From an uncultured Marinifilum sp. (GTDB lineage: Bacteria > Bacteroidota > Bacteroidia > Bacteroidales > Marinifilaceae): a stretch of 64,000 bases of DNA. Positions 15,537 to 24,552 of the stretch are shown here, piece after piece. Within the stretch, counting starts at the first letter, position 1. Each line of letters begins with the position of its first letter. The notes under the pieces were generated by a model. That model was not told the origin of the DNA. It searched no databases and saw nothing but the letters and a program-made list of their open reading frames with translations. Made by a program: the position numbers and the translations under genes. The stretch spans positions 3,832,923-3,896,922 of the forward strand of contig NZ_OY781918.1 in the NCBI RefSeq assembly GCF_963677195.1. Reading direction: 5' to 3'.

Positions 15537-18500
15537 TTAATACTGTGGTTGTAAATCTTCTTTTATTGGTTCTAATCCACCTCCACCAAAATCCTTACCA
15601 AGTTGCGTTACATATATCTTAACACTTTTACCAGGAATTGAAAATACAATTTCGCCAAGTCTAGTCGCAGTTCCCCTATTGGGAAGAGCTGTTATTTCAA
15701 CTGTTGCATTACCATCTCCGCTTGGAACATCCATAATAATCCAACTTGGTTTGGTAACTGTCCATGGGCCATTACTTGTTATATTTACAAACTTTGCTAA
15801 GCCTATACTGGGAAAAGTGATACTGGATTTAGAAACACCAATACTAGTTGCCTCTGTTGAAACTGCTCCGACATAATTGTATTCAAAGTGTTGAAGAATA
15901 TTTTTATCGTGATCTTTTATCGTTTTTAATCGCCAAAAATCATCGTACTTATAATATGTGGTAAGCTCATTTTCATTCGTTTCTGAAGTTACTCCTACAA
16001 GTGGAATATGAGTCCTTGTCAACATTTTGCCATCAACAGGGTAAATTTTAATTTCATCAATTAAACCTTGCATATCAGCAATTATTTCCAGTTGGCTTTC
16101 ACCTGTAAAGGTTTTTGTATAGTATTTCCAATCAGATCCACTAATGTTGACATAGTTGCTATTGTGAATGTTGATAACTCCATTGCCTTTTGCCCAAAAG
16201 CTTATACGATATGTTTTTGATGGGTCGAATGACTTCTTTATTAGCCAATTGCTCCCATCGCTGTACGGATCTAGACAATAATCTCCTACAACTCCACCGG
16301 TTGTCATACCCCGAAACTGACTTTGAGGATAAGAGCCCTCAAGTTCAAATGATTCATAAATAACATCAGTGTCTGTTGCATTGTAAGCAACAATTAAAGG
16401 CTGACTTGTATCATCATCATCCCAATTCATAAAAGAGTATACTCCTGATTTATGGTCATAAATAAGCGATGGTTTATTGTTGGAATATTCAATAATTTCA
16501 TTTTGCACTTCAAAATAATTTGAGGATAAAGCATTTAGTTCTCCTAAAGAATTAAATTGAAGATCGTATGAATTACTCAACTTTGGAATTTTGGAAATTA
16601 ATGATTTATAAGGATAAATATGAGTTCCAAAACTTTTGTAAAGATTTAAAACGAATTCTTTTACATATCTTGATTCACTTGTCCCTTGTTTAACAAAAAC
16701 TTCAGAATATACGGGAATATTTACATTTTTCTCTACCAATGATTTATAGCCCAAATAATCAGGATTGTTTGTATTTAAAGGATTTCTTAAATCAATTAGA
16801 TCAAAAGGATAAGTAAATATTGTGGTTTCATAACCTCCATCGTCAATTTCTTTACTAATACTACGCAAAAGGTCTGTATTTTCCTGATATTCCACTATCT
16901 CATTATCATAGGTGAAATTTATTGTCTGACTAACTCCATCAATTGTTTCTGTTTTTGATAACAACAGGGCTTTTCTATACTTATAATCAACATCCTGAAA
17001 ATAGTAAGATTGATCAAAATAACCGATTTTGGTTTGAATATCCTCACTCAATAAATCAGATATTGAATTAATATAATTATAATTAATCTCTTTCAAAGCA
17101 TTAACATCTCCTTCTCTATAATAAAGAGTAGAATATGGTTTTCCCGATAAAGATGTACGTGGTGGCAATGTAAAATGCTTACTGCTATATACTTTTAACA
17201 TATATGAACATCCATCATCCCCTGCATTACCTAATCTCCAGTCAACAAAAGAATAATCATTTGCCAAAGGATTAAAATTATACACCACTGATCCATTACC
17301 TTCTTGTTTTTCGGTTACTTTTCTATACAATACCTCATACGGATTTAAATCGAAAGAATTTACAAAAGAATATGCATTAACTTTTAAATTATCATTAATT
17401 AAAGCCAAGCGACCAGAAGAAGAACTTGTCGCTGCAAACGTATTAGGATCGCACATATGTGCCATTTGAGGTATTGCTAAAACCTCGCCAGATTCATATT
17501 CATAAGTTTTTAAATAAGAATCTGAAGTGTCATTCAAACGTTCAAAAGCAAGCCTCAAGCCTCCTCCTTTAATAGTTGAATTGCCAATACTTATTTCATT
17601 TGACTCATACCCAAACTCTTTGTACCCACCTGTTGGTAAGTTAATTCTTTTCAACATTCCAACTTTAATGGCGTCTTCATTCACACTTCTATCTGCACCA
17701 TTGATAATATATGCTGTATATGTAGTATTTGTAAGAGCTTCTGGAAAAAAACATTTAGAAACAACACTCGAACTTAAACTTGGAGCATAATCGGGGTAAA
17801 AATAAAGTTTAGGCAATAAACTGTAAGCATTGTTGTCATTGTAATATCCCCATAAATCCTGTTCTTTCGATCTTTTGTGTGGTAAATTACCCGAATAATA
17901 ATCGAATTGATATTCGTTAAAGTCCGATCTATCATTAGAATATTCAACAACTTTATTTAGTTTTAATCTATAATAAGAAGCTGAACTTCCACCAACACTT
18001 GTAAAGTAAGAATGTTCAAGATCATAGTCCTTTATTACAAAACCTGAATTATTATATACATTTATGGAAGATAATGCTTTATCATTGGAAGCATCACTAT
18101 CAGTTCTTGATGTATTGTATGCAAATTCAACTACTCCTTCATCCCAAACAATCCTACTCAATCGCTGAACATGATAATTGAATGAAGTATTATTGGATAC
18201 ATATCCAGCATTACACCCACAACCTGTAATGTTTTCATTCTGTTCTCCCACTATCTGTTCACGAGAAACAGTCCCAATATCATCATATTCAAAAGTTACT
18301 TTCTCTCCTGTAAGCGGATCGTGTATTTCAGTTAAATACCAAGTAGATACATTGTGAATTATATTCCAATTTGAACTAGTTGTCCCTCCTATTTCATATT
18401 CATCAAAAACATACTCTAAGCCCTGATCGTTGGTAATCGTAAACTTTACATAGTCATCATGATAATAATTTAATGATCCACTATTGTAACTCATGAAATA

Positions 18501-19097
18501 CAAATCTTCGACAATATCTTTTTCTACCAAGATATTTTTATCATTCAAACAATTCAATCCACCATTTTTGGAAAAGAAAAAATTTGCTGATAATCCAGGA
18601 GCTGAACTGTAAAAAAGATCCGGAGCCTGATCTATGAAATAAGATACGTTATAATCATAATTTCCTTTTTTTTGATATCCAAGCTTCTTAGTATCTGTTT
18701 GACCGACCTTATACTCATACAAATCCATTAAACCTCCCATAATTCTTCGGGTAATTCTACCATTTGCAACCAGATCCCATCCGGTACCAACATAACTGGA
18801 AGGTTGCTCCACTTTTATACCAGTTGTATTGTATGCTAATTTAATGGGAACCGAAATCCTCCCAATATTAATTTCATAAATTGGAATCTCAACATTAGCT
18901 TTACCATTATTGTGATTTAATGCCGAATAAGAATACTGGTGAAAACACCACGCTTCCGGATTAACCTGTTTGTAGTATTCATTGTCAATAGCCTGTACAG
19001 TATTGTTTTCTTGAGAGAATGCCTCAACAAGACAACAGTTCAGAAACAGGATCAGTAAAAAACATTTACAAATCGATATTTTATTTTTTATCATCAT
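15537..19097 (-). CDS. Large secreted SpvB/RHS-like partner protein with C-terminal BACON domain
   Basis: 1186 residues with a signal peptide (FLLILFLNCCLVEAFSQ). The N-terminal region resembles the entry domain of RHS/SpvB-type proteins (ANVEIPIYEINIGRISVPIK, TTGIKVEQPSSYVGTGWDL). The middle is rich in Tyr-Asp and beta strands, with a carbohydrate-binding-like segment around residues 930-1020. The end, about 1090-1175, is a BACON domain (SSITFPSIGLAKFVNITSNG, PWTVTKPSWI, TRLGEIVFSIPGKSVKIYVT). It overlaps the last fibre-like locus by 17 bases and precedes the RHS toxin by 13. It may form the shell with the next protein, as TcB does with TcC, but that analogy is my inference. Confidence 0.82.
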   Translation of the reverse strand: MMIKNKISICKCFLLILFLNCCLVEAFSQENNTVQAIDNEYYKQVNPEAWCFHQYSYSALNHNNGKANVEIPIYEINIGRISVPIKLAYNTTGIKVEQPSSYVGTGWDLVANGRITRRIMGGLMDLYEYKVGQTDTKKLGYQKKGNYDYNVSYFIDQAPDLFYSSAPGLSANFFFSKNGGLNCLNDKNILVEKDIVEDLYFMSYNSGSLNYYHDDYVKFTITNDQGLEYVFDEYEIGGTTSSNWNIIHNVSTWYLTEIHDPLTGEKVTFEYDDIGTVSREQIVGEQNENITGCGCNAGYVSNNTSFNYHVQRLSRIVWDEGVVEFAYNTSRTDSDASNDKALSSINVYNNSGFVIKDYDLEHSYFTSVGGSSASYYRLKLNKVVEYSNDRSDFNEYQFDYYSGNLPHKRSKEQDLWGYYNDNNAYSLLPKLYFYPDYAPSLSSSVVSKCFFPEALTNTTYTAYIINGADRSVNEDAIKVGMLKRINLPTGGYKEFGYESNEISIGNSTIKGGGLRLAFERLNDTSDSYLKTYEYESGEVLAIPQMAHMCDPNTFAATSSSSGRLALINDNLKVNAYSFVNSFDLNPYEVLYRKVTEKQEGNGSVVYNFNPLANDYSFVDWRLGNAGDDGCSYMLKVYSSKHFTLPPRTSLSGKPYSTLYYREGDVNALKEINYNYINSISDLLSEDIQTKIGYFDQSYYFQDVDYKYRKALLLSKTETIDGVSQTINFTYDNEIVEYQENTDLLRSISKEIDDGGYETTIFTYPFDLIDLRNPLNTNNPDYLGYKSLVEKNVNIPVYSEVFVKQGTSESRYVKEFVLNLYKSFGTHIYPYKSLISKIPKLSNSYDLQFNSLGELNALSSNYFEVQNEIIEYSNNKPSLIYDHKSGVYSFMNWDDDDTSQPLIVAYNATDTDVIYESFELEGSYPQSQFRGMTTGGVVGDYCLDPYSDGSNWLIKKSFDPSKTYRISFWAKGNGVINIHNSNYVNISGSDWKYYTKTFTGESQLEIIADMQGLIDEIKIYPVDGKMLTRTHIPLVGVTSETNENELTTYYKYDDFWRLKTIKDHDKNILQHFEYNYVGAVSTEATSIGVSKSSITFPSIGLAKFVNITSNGPWTVTKPSWIIMDVPSGDGNATVEITALPNRGTATRLGEIVFSIPGKSVKIYVTQLGKDFGGGGLEPIKEDLQPQY

Positions 19098-19875
19098 TAT
19101 TTATAGGGTTAGAATTATTAAAATCAGTAATTTGTTTTTTCATTTCCGCATTCTCCTTCTTCAACTCAATCATATACGGGGTCAACTCCTCAATTTTCCT
19201 TAAAAGCAATTGATTCATTTCACTTTGATTGATACCATTTTTCTGCATTTCTTTTGCGGGTACTACATCAGGCAAGTGTTTATTATTAGTTATGAATTTT
19301 TCAACTTCAATTAAAGAACGAAGCTTGTAGTCATCCTCAAAAACAAAATCAGCACCTTCCATGTCTACTTTTAGTTCACGAGTACGAATTACACCCTTCA
19401 CATCTAGAGTATAATCAGGACTAGTAGTACCAATACCAACTTTGGATTGTAATATGGCATCACTACTCACATTTAACTGACTCATATTTTTTCTAGAATC
19501 ACTAAAAGGTGGAAGTGTGCTACAAACAATCCACCACTACGTTCCCTTGTCTTTGTATTTGTCAAACTCTTCTTGGCTTAATACAACTGAACTATAATGA
19601 TTAAAGTCAGTTCCATCAAAACCTTGATAGAAATAATTTCCTTTTACTGCTGCTTGCGCATGCCATCCTGCATTAATTTGATTATTTGCATTATACTCCA
19701 TTGTATTTTTTCCATCCCAAGGAATCATGTAAATGGAGAATTTAATTCCTGGATTTCGTGCTGCTACAACAGCGAATCCAGTTGCTCTTGCATTTTGCAT
19801 TTGCTTTTCAGACAAAGTTTGTCCTGAAGCAAAGACTGAAATAAAGAGTAAAAAAACTAGTAAATAATTTCTCAT
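19081..19875 (-). pseudogene. Fibre-like array paralogue 14, interrupted by an in-frame TAG
   Basis: Two open segments, 19537-19875 and 19081-19485, are in the same frame. They are separated by TAG at 19537-19539 and 17 further sense codons before an internal ATG. The first has a signal peptide (VFLLFISVFASGQTLS) and a small beta domain. The second has no signal and carries the family's constant end: SKVGIGTTSPDYTLDVKG, GADFVFEDDYKLRSL, NKHLPDV, IEELTPYMIELKKENAEMKK. Joined, they give 264 codons, normal for this array. The intervening codons encode WWIVCSTLPP, which looks like real protein. Either a nonsense mutation or a sequencing error; if it is real, the 5' part may still be secreted alone. 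Confidence 0.75.
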
Positions 19876-19878
19876 TAG

Positions 19879-20538
19879 TTATTGATTTGATTTTTCTAAT
19901 TCTTGAATTCTTTGATCTTGTTTTATGATGTAGAGAGTCAACTCCTCCACCTTTTGCAGTAACAGCTTATTCATCTCAGCCAATCCTATTCCTTCTTCCT
20001 CCATTTGCTTAGCTGATGGAATATCCGGCAAGTGTTTGTTTTGCTTAATAAATTGCCCTACTTCTTCCAATGATTTTAAGTCATAGTCTTCTTCGAATAC
20101 AAAATCTGCGGTTTGGGCTTGAACTTTAATTTCGGTGGCGCGAACAATTCCATTTACATCTAAAGGGTACATGGGTGATGATGTTCTAACTCCTACATTA
20201 TTGTTTTCATCAACCATTAATAATTGCTTCCAATTCTCCCAAGATGAACTTTCCGGATATCCACTTCTATAAAACAGCCCCCCATTATTAAAATTTAATT
20301 GATGATGCTTACCACCCGAATTATCTGACCAAGGAGCAATTGTAAACAAGCCTGAATAATAGCCTGATCCTGGAACACTAACTGCACTCCTCATTTTAAA
20401 TTCAAAGCGAACTTCTTTGTTATAATCGATGGGTAGCGGTACTATAGCTCTTGTATCTTGAACCTTTACCTTGCTAGCCTCTTGTGCACTTATCCTTAAT
20501 CCAATAATTAACAAACCGATTGTTATTAAAATCCTCAT
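19879..20538 (-). CDS. Fibre-like array paralogue 13 (subfamily A)
   Basis: 219 residues with a signal peptide ending RISAQEA. The short variable middle, with HHQLNFNNGGLFYRSG and a tryptophan-rich SSWENWKQLL, looks like a tail-fibre head domain. The constant module begins near residue 120 (MYPLDVNGIVRATEIKV), continues ADFVFEEDYDLKSLEEV, NKHLPDIPSAKQMEEEGIG and EMNKLLLQKVEELTLY, and ends in a coiled coil (KQDQRIQELEKS). It is the shortest intact member. Start is 11 bases after the upstream paralogue; the next locus begins three bases downstream. Confidence 0.85.
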   Translation of the reverse strand: MRILITIGLLIIGLRISAQEASKVKVQDTRAIVPLPIDYNKEVRFEFKMRSAVSVPGSGYYSGLFTIAPWSDNSGGKHHQLNFNNGGLFYRSGYPESSSWENWKQLLMVDENNNVGVRTSSPMYPLDVNGIVRATEIKVQAQTADFVFEEDYDLKSLEEVGQFIKQNKHLPDIPSAKQMEEEGIGLAEMNKLLLQKVEELTLYIIKQDQRIQELEKSNQ

Positions 20539-20549
20539 AATTGATTAGT

Positions 20550-21548
20550 TTATTTTGTGTTCTCTAGGTTTAGTATGCGTTGTTCAAACTGTTGTAAAAG
20601 GTTTTTTTGTTTTTTTATCGTTTTTTGTTGCGTAATAGTATACAACGTTAACTCCTCTACCTTCTGCAATAACAACTTATTCATTTCTGACAATCCTATA
20701 CCTTCTTCCTCCATTTTCTTAGCCGATGGAATATCCGGCAAGTGCTTGTTCTCTTGAACAAACTGTTCTACTTCCTCTAATGATTTTAATTTGTAATCTT
20801 CTTCGAACACAAAATCAGCTCCACCTGTAGATTCCACTTTTATTTCCTCTGCTCTAATAATACCTTCCACATCCAATAAATAATTAGGATCGATTGTTTT
20901 TGATCCAATTGCAACTTGTCCATTGAATTTTACCATATCATTAAAATTTTGAATCGGTTTTTCATATTGCGTATTGTCAGTTGTATAAATTTCAGAACAA
21001 GTCATATTCAACACGTTTTCCGCGTGCGAGGATCCATTTGTTAAACCTTTTACATGTATTGTTATTTGGTTTTTCTTTCCAGATATGCATACAATGGTTA
21101 CTTTGTAAGATGCTTTTTCTGCATCCCATCGAAAATCAGAAATAGCAAAGCCGTTTTTTGTATTTCCCATCACTTCCGAATAACGAGATGAATTATCGTA
21201 AACTTTATTTTCCGGATTTAATCCCAATGAAAATTTCTTAGTAACCACACCTACAACATTTTGAAACCAATATGATCCAGTGACAGATATTTCTAATGTT
21301 CCCCAATATTTTGGAATAAATAAATCCACCTTCTGATTGCTGACATTATCAAATAAAACTTGAAAGCTTTTGCTAACACTATAGTTACCAATTATGACAC
21401 TTTCTGCTTTTAAAGTTCCGTTTACATCCAAATCTTTTTCCGGAGAAAGTGTATTTATACCTACATTGCCACTTTCTCCAATTTTATTTTGTGCTATCAC
21501 AAAATGAAAATTGAATAACACTATTACGATTAGTAAAACTCTACTCAT
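20550..21548 (-). CDS. Fibre-like array paralogue 12 (subfamily A)
   Basis: 332 residues with a signal peptide (VLLIVIVLFNFHFVIAQ). It is unusual in carrying two GIxT-type motifs: NVGINTLSPEKDLDVNGTLK directly after the signal and AIGSKTIDPNYLLDVEGI before the constant module. Between them is a beta-rich domain of about 150 residues (LFIPKYWGTLEISVTGSYWF). The constant end reads GADFVFEEDYKLKSLEEVEQ and EMNKLLLQKVEELTLY, followed by a long coiled coil rich in Gln and Lys. Its ATG overlaps the upstream stop as ATGA, so translation is coupled. Confidence 0.85.
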   Translation of the reverse strand: MSRVLLIVIVLFNFHFVIAQNKIGESGNVGINTLSPEKDLDVNGTLKAESVIIGNYSVSKSFQVLFDNVSNQKVDLFIPKYWGTLEISVTGSYWFQNVVGVVTKKFSLGLNPENKVYDNSSRYSEVMGNTKNGFAISDFRWDAEKASYKVTIVCISGKKNQITIHVKGLTNGSSHAENVLNMTCSEIYTTDNTQYEKPIQNFNDMVKFNGQVAIGSKTIDPNYLLDVEGIIRAEEIKVESTGGADFVFEEDYKLKSLEEVEQFVQENKHLPDIPSAKKMEEEGIGLSEMNKLLLQKVEELTLYTITQQKTIKKQKNLLQQFEQRILNLENTK

Positions 21549-22387
21549 TTTAATTTCTCTTTAATTTCCTTTATTTCGTTTTCCAGTTCATTTACTTTTT
21601 TATCTTTTTCAATCAAATACAAAGTCAGCTCCTCCACCTTCTGCAACAACAGCTTATTCATTTCAGCCAAACCAACTCCGTCCTTTTCCATTTGTTTGGC
21701 CGATGGGATATCTGGCAAATGCTTGTTCTCCTGAACAAATTGTTCTACTTCCTCTAAACTTTTTAACTGATAATCTTCTTCGAATACAAAATCGGCTCCT
21801 CCCTTAGATTCCACCTTAATTTCACTAGCGGTAATTGTTCCTGCAACATCCAGTTTGCTTGCAGGTGTTGTTGTACCAATACCTACATGTCCAGAGTAAC
21901 TTAAAACAAAGTTATTTTCACCAAAATTGACCCGATGCATTTTTGCTTCGCTAACCACTGCATCTCCACCTTCGGGTAAGGTTCCATCAAATACTCCAGA
22001 ACCTTCCCAAACTTCCTGATCCAACATAACACTCAACACTGGAATAGCTCTGGTGAAAAATACTTCCAAGTATGATTTTACTCCATCAAAAGTTATTCTA
22101 CAGTCGGTCCAATACCCTCCATTTGTTGTTGAAATAACATTTAGGCCACCATAATTAGACCATCCTTTAAACCAAGTTATTTCACTTGTGTATGGTGTTG
22201 TTGCTCCCCCTTTCGTAAGCAGACTTAACTTCCCAAAACCTCTTCCTGAGGCACTATTACAAAACATTACTCTACTCCATCCTGCTTTTTCAACTACAAC
22301 AGTCTTTTTAATTACTGACTGAGCTGATAGTTGAAAAACAGTAAACGACTGAACTATGAATATGATTGTTACAATTTTATTTCTCAT
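21545..22387 (-). CDS. Fibre-like array paralogue 11 (subfamily A)
   Basis: 280 residues with a signal peptide ending FQLSAQS. The variable middle (VVVEKAGWSRVMFCNSAS, WFKGWSNYGGLNVIST) is a unique beta-rich domain, similar in layout to that in the 26443 and 24553 members. A GIGT hinge follows (GHVGIGTTTPASKLDVAG), then the constant module (GADFVFEEDYQLKSLEEVEQ, KHLPDIPSAKQMEKDGVGLA) and a charged coiled coil (VNELENEIKEIKEKLK). It overlaps both neighbours, by 11 bases upstream and 4 bases downstream. Confidence 0.85.
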   Translation of the reverse strand: MRNKIVTIIFIVQSFTVFQLSAQSVIKKTVVVEKAGWSRVMFCNSASGRGFGKLSLLTKGGATTPYTSEITWFKGWSNYGGLNVISTTNGGYWTDCRITFDGVKSYLEVFFTRAIPVLSVMLDQEVWEGSGVFDGTLPEGGDAVVSEAKMHRVNFGENNFVLSYSGHVGIGTTTPASKLDVAGTITASEIKVESKGGADFVFEEDYQLKSLEEVEQFVQENKHLPDIPSAKQMEKDGVGLAEMNKLLLQKVEELTLYLIEKDKKVNELENEIKEIKEKLK

Positions 22388-23318
22388 TTTTATCTGACTC
22401 TAATTCCTGAACTCTTTTATTTAACTCTATAACATGCAAAGTCAACTCTTCAACTTTCTGCAGTAACAACTTGTTCATCTCAGCTAATCCAACACCATCT
22501 TCCTCCATTTGTCTGGCTGATGGGATATCCGGCAAGTGCTTGTTCTCTTGAACAAACTGCTCTACTTCCTCTAAGCTTTTTAACTGATAATCTTCTTCGA
22601 AAACGAAATCGGCGGTTTGGGCTTCTACTTTTATTTCGGTGGCTTTAATGGTTCCAGTCACCTCTAACTTCGCAGAAGGAGCAGATATACCAATACCAAC
22701 ATTACCTGATCTTCTGAAAGCATTGTCACCACTTGATTCCCATCCATTTTTTAAACCGTAGTATGGTGTTGTAGCTTCGGGATGCAAATAAAAAAGTTCT
22801 GAAACACCTAATCTTCCGTTATTACCAGTAGCCGATAAAAAAGTAAATCTCAATTTAGAATAAGTTCCCGAAGGCATTTGAATTTTATAATCATTTCCTG
22901 AAAATATCGTATGAGAGAAATCTGCTACTGTCACCCAAGTATTTGCTCCGCTATGGACATTGTATGCCTCAATCTTAAATTTATTAGCAGGCCAATATCT
23001 AGTAGACCACCCCACCCATGCACCTGCCTGGGTATGGCAAGCAGGTATACCTTCAATTAAAATTACCGTTGGATTCTGCTCCGTTGGTGCAGTGCCTGAA
23101 TAAGATGGGCCAAACGCACCATTAAATAAAGCTGGAAGAGAAACTGTTGCACTACCAGTTTGTGTAACCTGATAACGTTCAGTCGCATTAAATAATAGAT
23201 TGTGTTCCAAACCAACAGGGTTTCGATTGGTCGTAATTGTTTGTGATCGAGTTGTGAGTACGCTCAGCAAAATCAAACAAAGGAGAATTCCCTTTGTCCA
23301 TTTAAATGGGTTTTTCAT
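22377..23318 (-). CDS. Fibre-like array paralogue 10 (subfamily A)
   Basis: 313 residues with a signal peptide (LLCLILLSVLTTRSQ). The variable middle of about 170 residues resembles a discoidin/F5-8 type jelly-roll: FKIEAYNVHSGANTWVTVAD, then YKIQMPSGTYSKLRFTFLSA and LGVSELFYLHPEA. That fold often binds sugars, so a glycan-binding role is plausible but unproven. The GIGI hinge (NVGIGISAPSAKLEVTG) leads into the subfamily A constant module (ADFVFEEDYQLKSLEEVEQF, EMNKLLLQKVEELTLH). Confidence 0.85.
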   Translation of the reverse strand: MKNPFKWTKGILLCLILLSVLTTRSQTITTNRNPVGLEHNLLFNATERYQVTQTGSATVSLPALFNGAFGPSYSGTAPTEQNPTVILIEGIPACHTQAGAWVGWSTRYWPANKFKIEAYNVHSGANTWVTVADFSHTIFSGNDYKIQMPSGTYSKLRFTFLSATGNNGRLGVSELFYLHPEATTPYYGLKNGWESSGDNAFRRSGNVGIGISAPSAKLEVTGTIKATEIKVEAQTADFVFEEDYQLKSLEEVEQFVQENKHLPDIPSARQMEEDGVGLAEMNKLLLQKVEELTLHVIELNKRVQELESDKNEK

Positions 23319-23454
23319 AGATATTAGGGTTTAGATTTTATTTTTGAATTATTTTTTCCTCTATGGCTTGAAGACGTTGTTCCAAACCTTCCAGATTTTT
23401 CAGTTTATTTTTCTGATCGTTTATTTCTTCCTTCTGAGAAATTAAAAGATGTTC

Positions 23455-24516
23455 TTATAATTTCTGATTTTTGAGCGAACGCAGATTATCTTTCTGTAAT
23501 TGTATCGTGTATAAAGTTAGTTCCTCAATCTTCTGAAGAAGCTTAGAATTCATCTCTCCTAAGGAGATGCCTTCCGAATCAACTTCCTTTTCGCTTGGCA
23601 TATCAGGCAAGTGTCCATTTTGTTTAATGAAAACTTCCAATTCTGACAAGTCTCTAAGTTGGTAATCGTCTTCGAATACAAAGTCGGCCCAATTGGCTTC
23701 TACCTTAATTTCTTTGGCTCGAATTGTACCATTTACGGAGAGCTTAAAACTACCAGGAGCCTGAGTTCCAATACCAACATTACCATTCGATCTTATAATA
23801 GAAATCGCATTATTATCAGTAGCAATATCATCTCCCGTACTAGCATTATGAACTCCAATGTTAAATATATTAGCAGATGCATCATAATGAATATATGCTC
23901 CCAAATCACTGGTGTTCGAATATTCACCAAAACGAATTCTACCTCCTTCAAACTGATTCGTAGCTGTTCCACGGAGACTTATCTCGGGAATTGAAGAAAC
24001 TATCGTAAATCTATCAACAGGTGTTTTCGTACCCAATCCTAATTTCCCATCAGAGGTCAGACGCATTCTTTCCAATGCATTTGTCCCAAAACGAATAAAA
24101 TTATTTTCTCTATTCCAAACTACTCCATTTCCTGCAGTTTCTAAACCAACCACAAAACCATTAGAATTCCCTAAACCTGTATTTTTATTAGCATAGAGTG
24201 TTGCAACCTGACTTGTACCATCAGTATACATCGTTAGTTTTTCAGATATACTAGTTGTGCCAACACCTACCCATCCATTATTTTCAACTGAAAACTTTAC
24301 TTGTTGATTAGCAGTTGCAATACCACTTGACAGTCTTAAAATCGGTTGACTGGTTGACACTTGATTAATATAAACTGCAGATCCTCCACCATTTCTTATA
24401 AAATGATGATAACCTGTATTACTATCATTAGATTTAAACAATCCGGTGTATGTTGTTTGAGCTTTAGTAATATTCAACAATAAAAGAAATGAAAAGAGTA
24501 ATGTTAGTTTTTTCAT
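23455..24516 (-). CDS. Fibre-like array paralogue 9 (subfamily B), C-terminus cut by a nonsense codon
   Basis: Start taken at the ATG at 24514-24516, directly before the signal peptide (MKKLTLLFSFLLLLNITKAQ); a start at 24549 is also open. The middle carries several GxGT repeats typical of tail-fibre shafts (NGWVGVGTTSISEKLTM, DGKLGLGTKTPVDRFTI, NGNVGIGTQAPGSFKLSV). The constant module ends with LLQKIEELTLYTIQLQKDN. The TAA at 23455-23457 is followed in the same frame by 38 codons of coiled-coil sequence (SQKEEINDQKNKLKNLEG, then LEQRLQAIEEKIIQK) and a second TAA at 23338-23340. The original gene therefore probably ended at 23338, 19 bases before the next start. Confidence 0.85.
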   Translation of the reverse strand: MKKLTLLFSFLLLLNITKAQTTYTGLFKSNDSNTGYHHFIRNGGGSAVYINQVSTSQPILRLSSGIATANQQVKFSVENNGWVGVGTTSISEKLTMYTDGTSQVATLYANKNTGLGNSNGFVVGLETAGNGVVWNRENNFIRFGTNALERMRLTSDGKLGLGTKTPVDRFTIVSSIPEISLRGTATNQFEGGRIRFGEYSNTSDLGAYIHYDASANIFNIGVHNASTGDDIATDNNAISIIRSNGNVGIGTQAPGSFKLSVNGTIRAKEIKVEANWADFVFEDDYQLRDLSELEVFIKQNGHLPDMPSEKEVDSEGISLGEMNSKLLQKIEELTLYTIQLQKDNLRSLKNQKL

Positions 24517-24552
24517 AGCTATTTGTTCTTTATTTTTTGAATTTGTCATTTA

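Noticed and set aside
11936..19097. Type IX secretion C-terminal sorting domains on the RHS proteins
   Set aside because: The ends are a WHH nuclease and a BACON domain followed by a short tail; no Gly-rich sorting pattern is seen.
23659..23994. 111-codon open frame opposite paralogue 9
   Set aside because: Exact antisense of the conserved module; similar antisense frames appear opposite other paralogues for the same reason.
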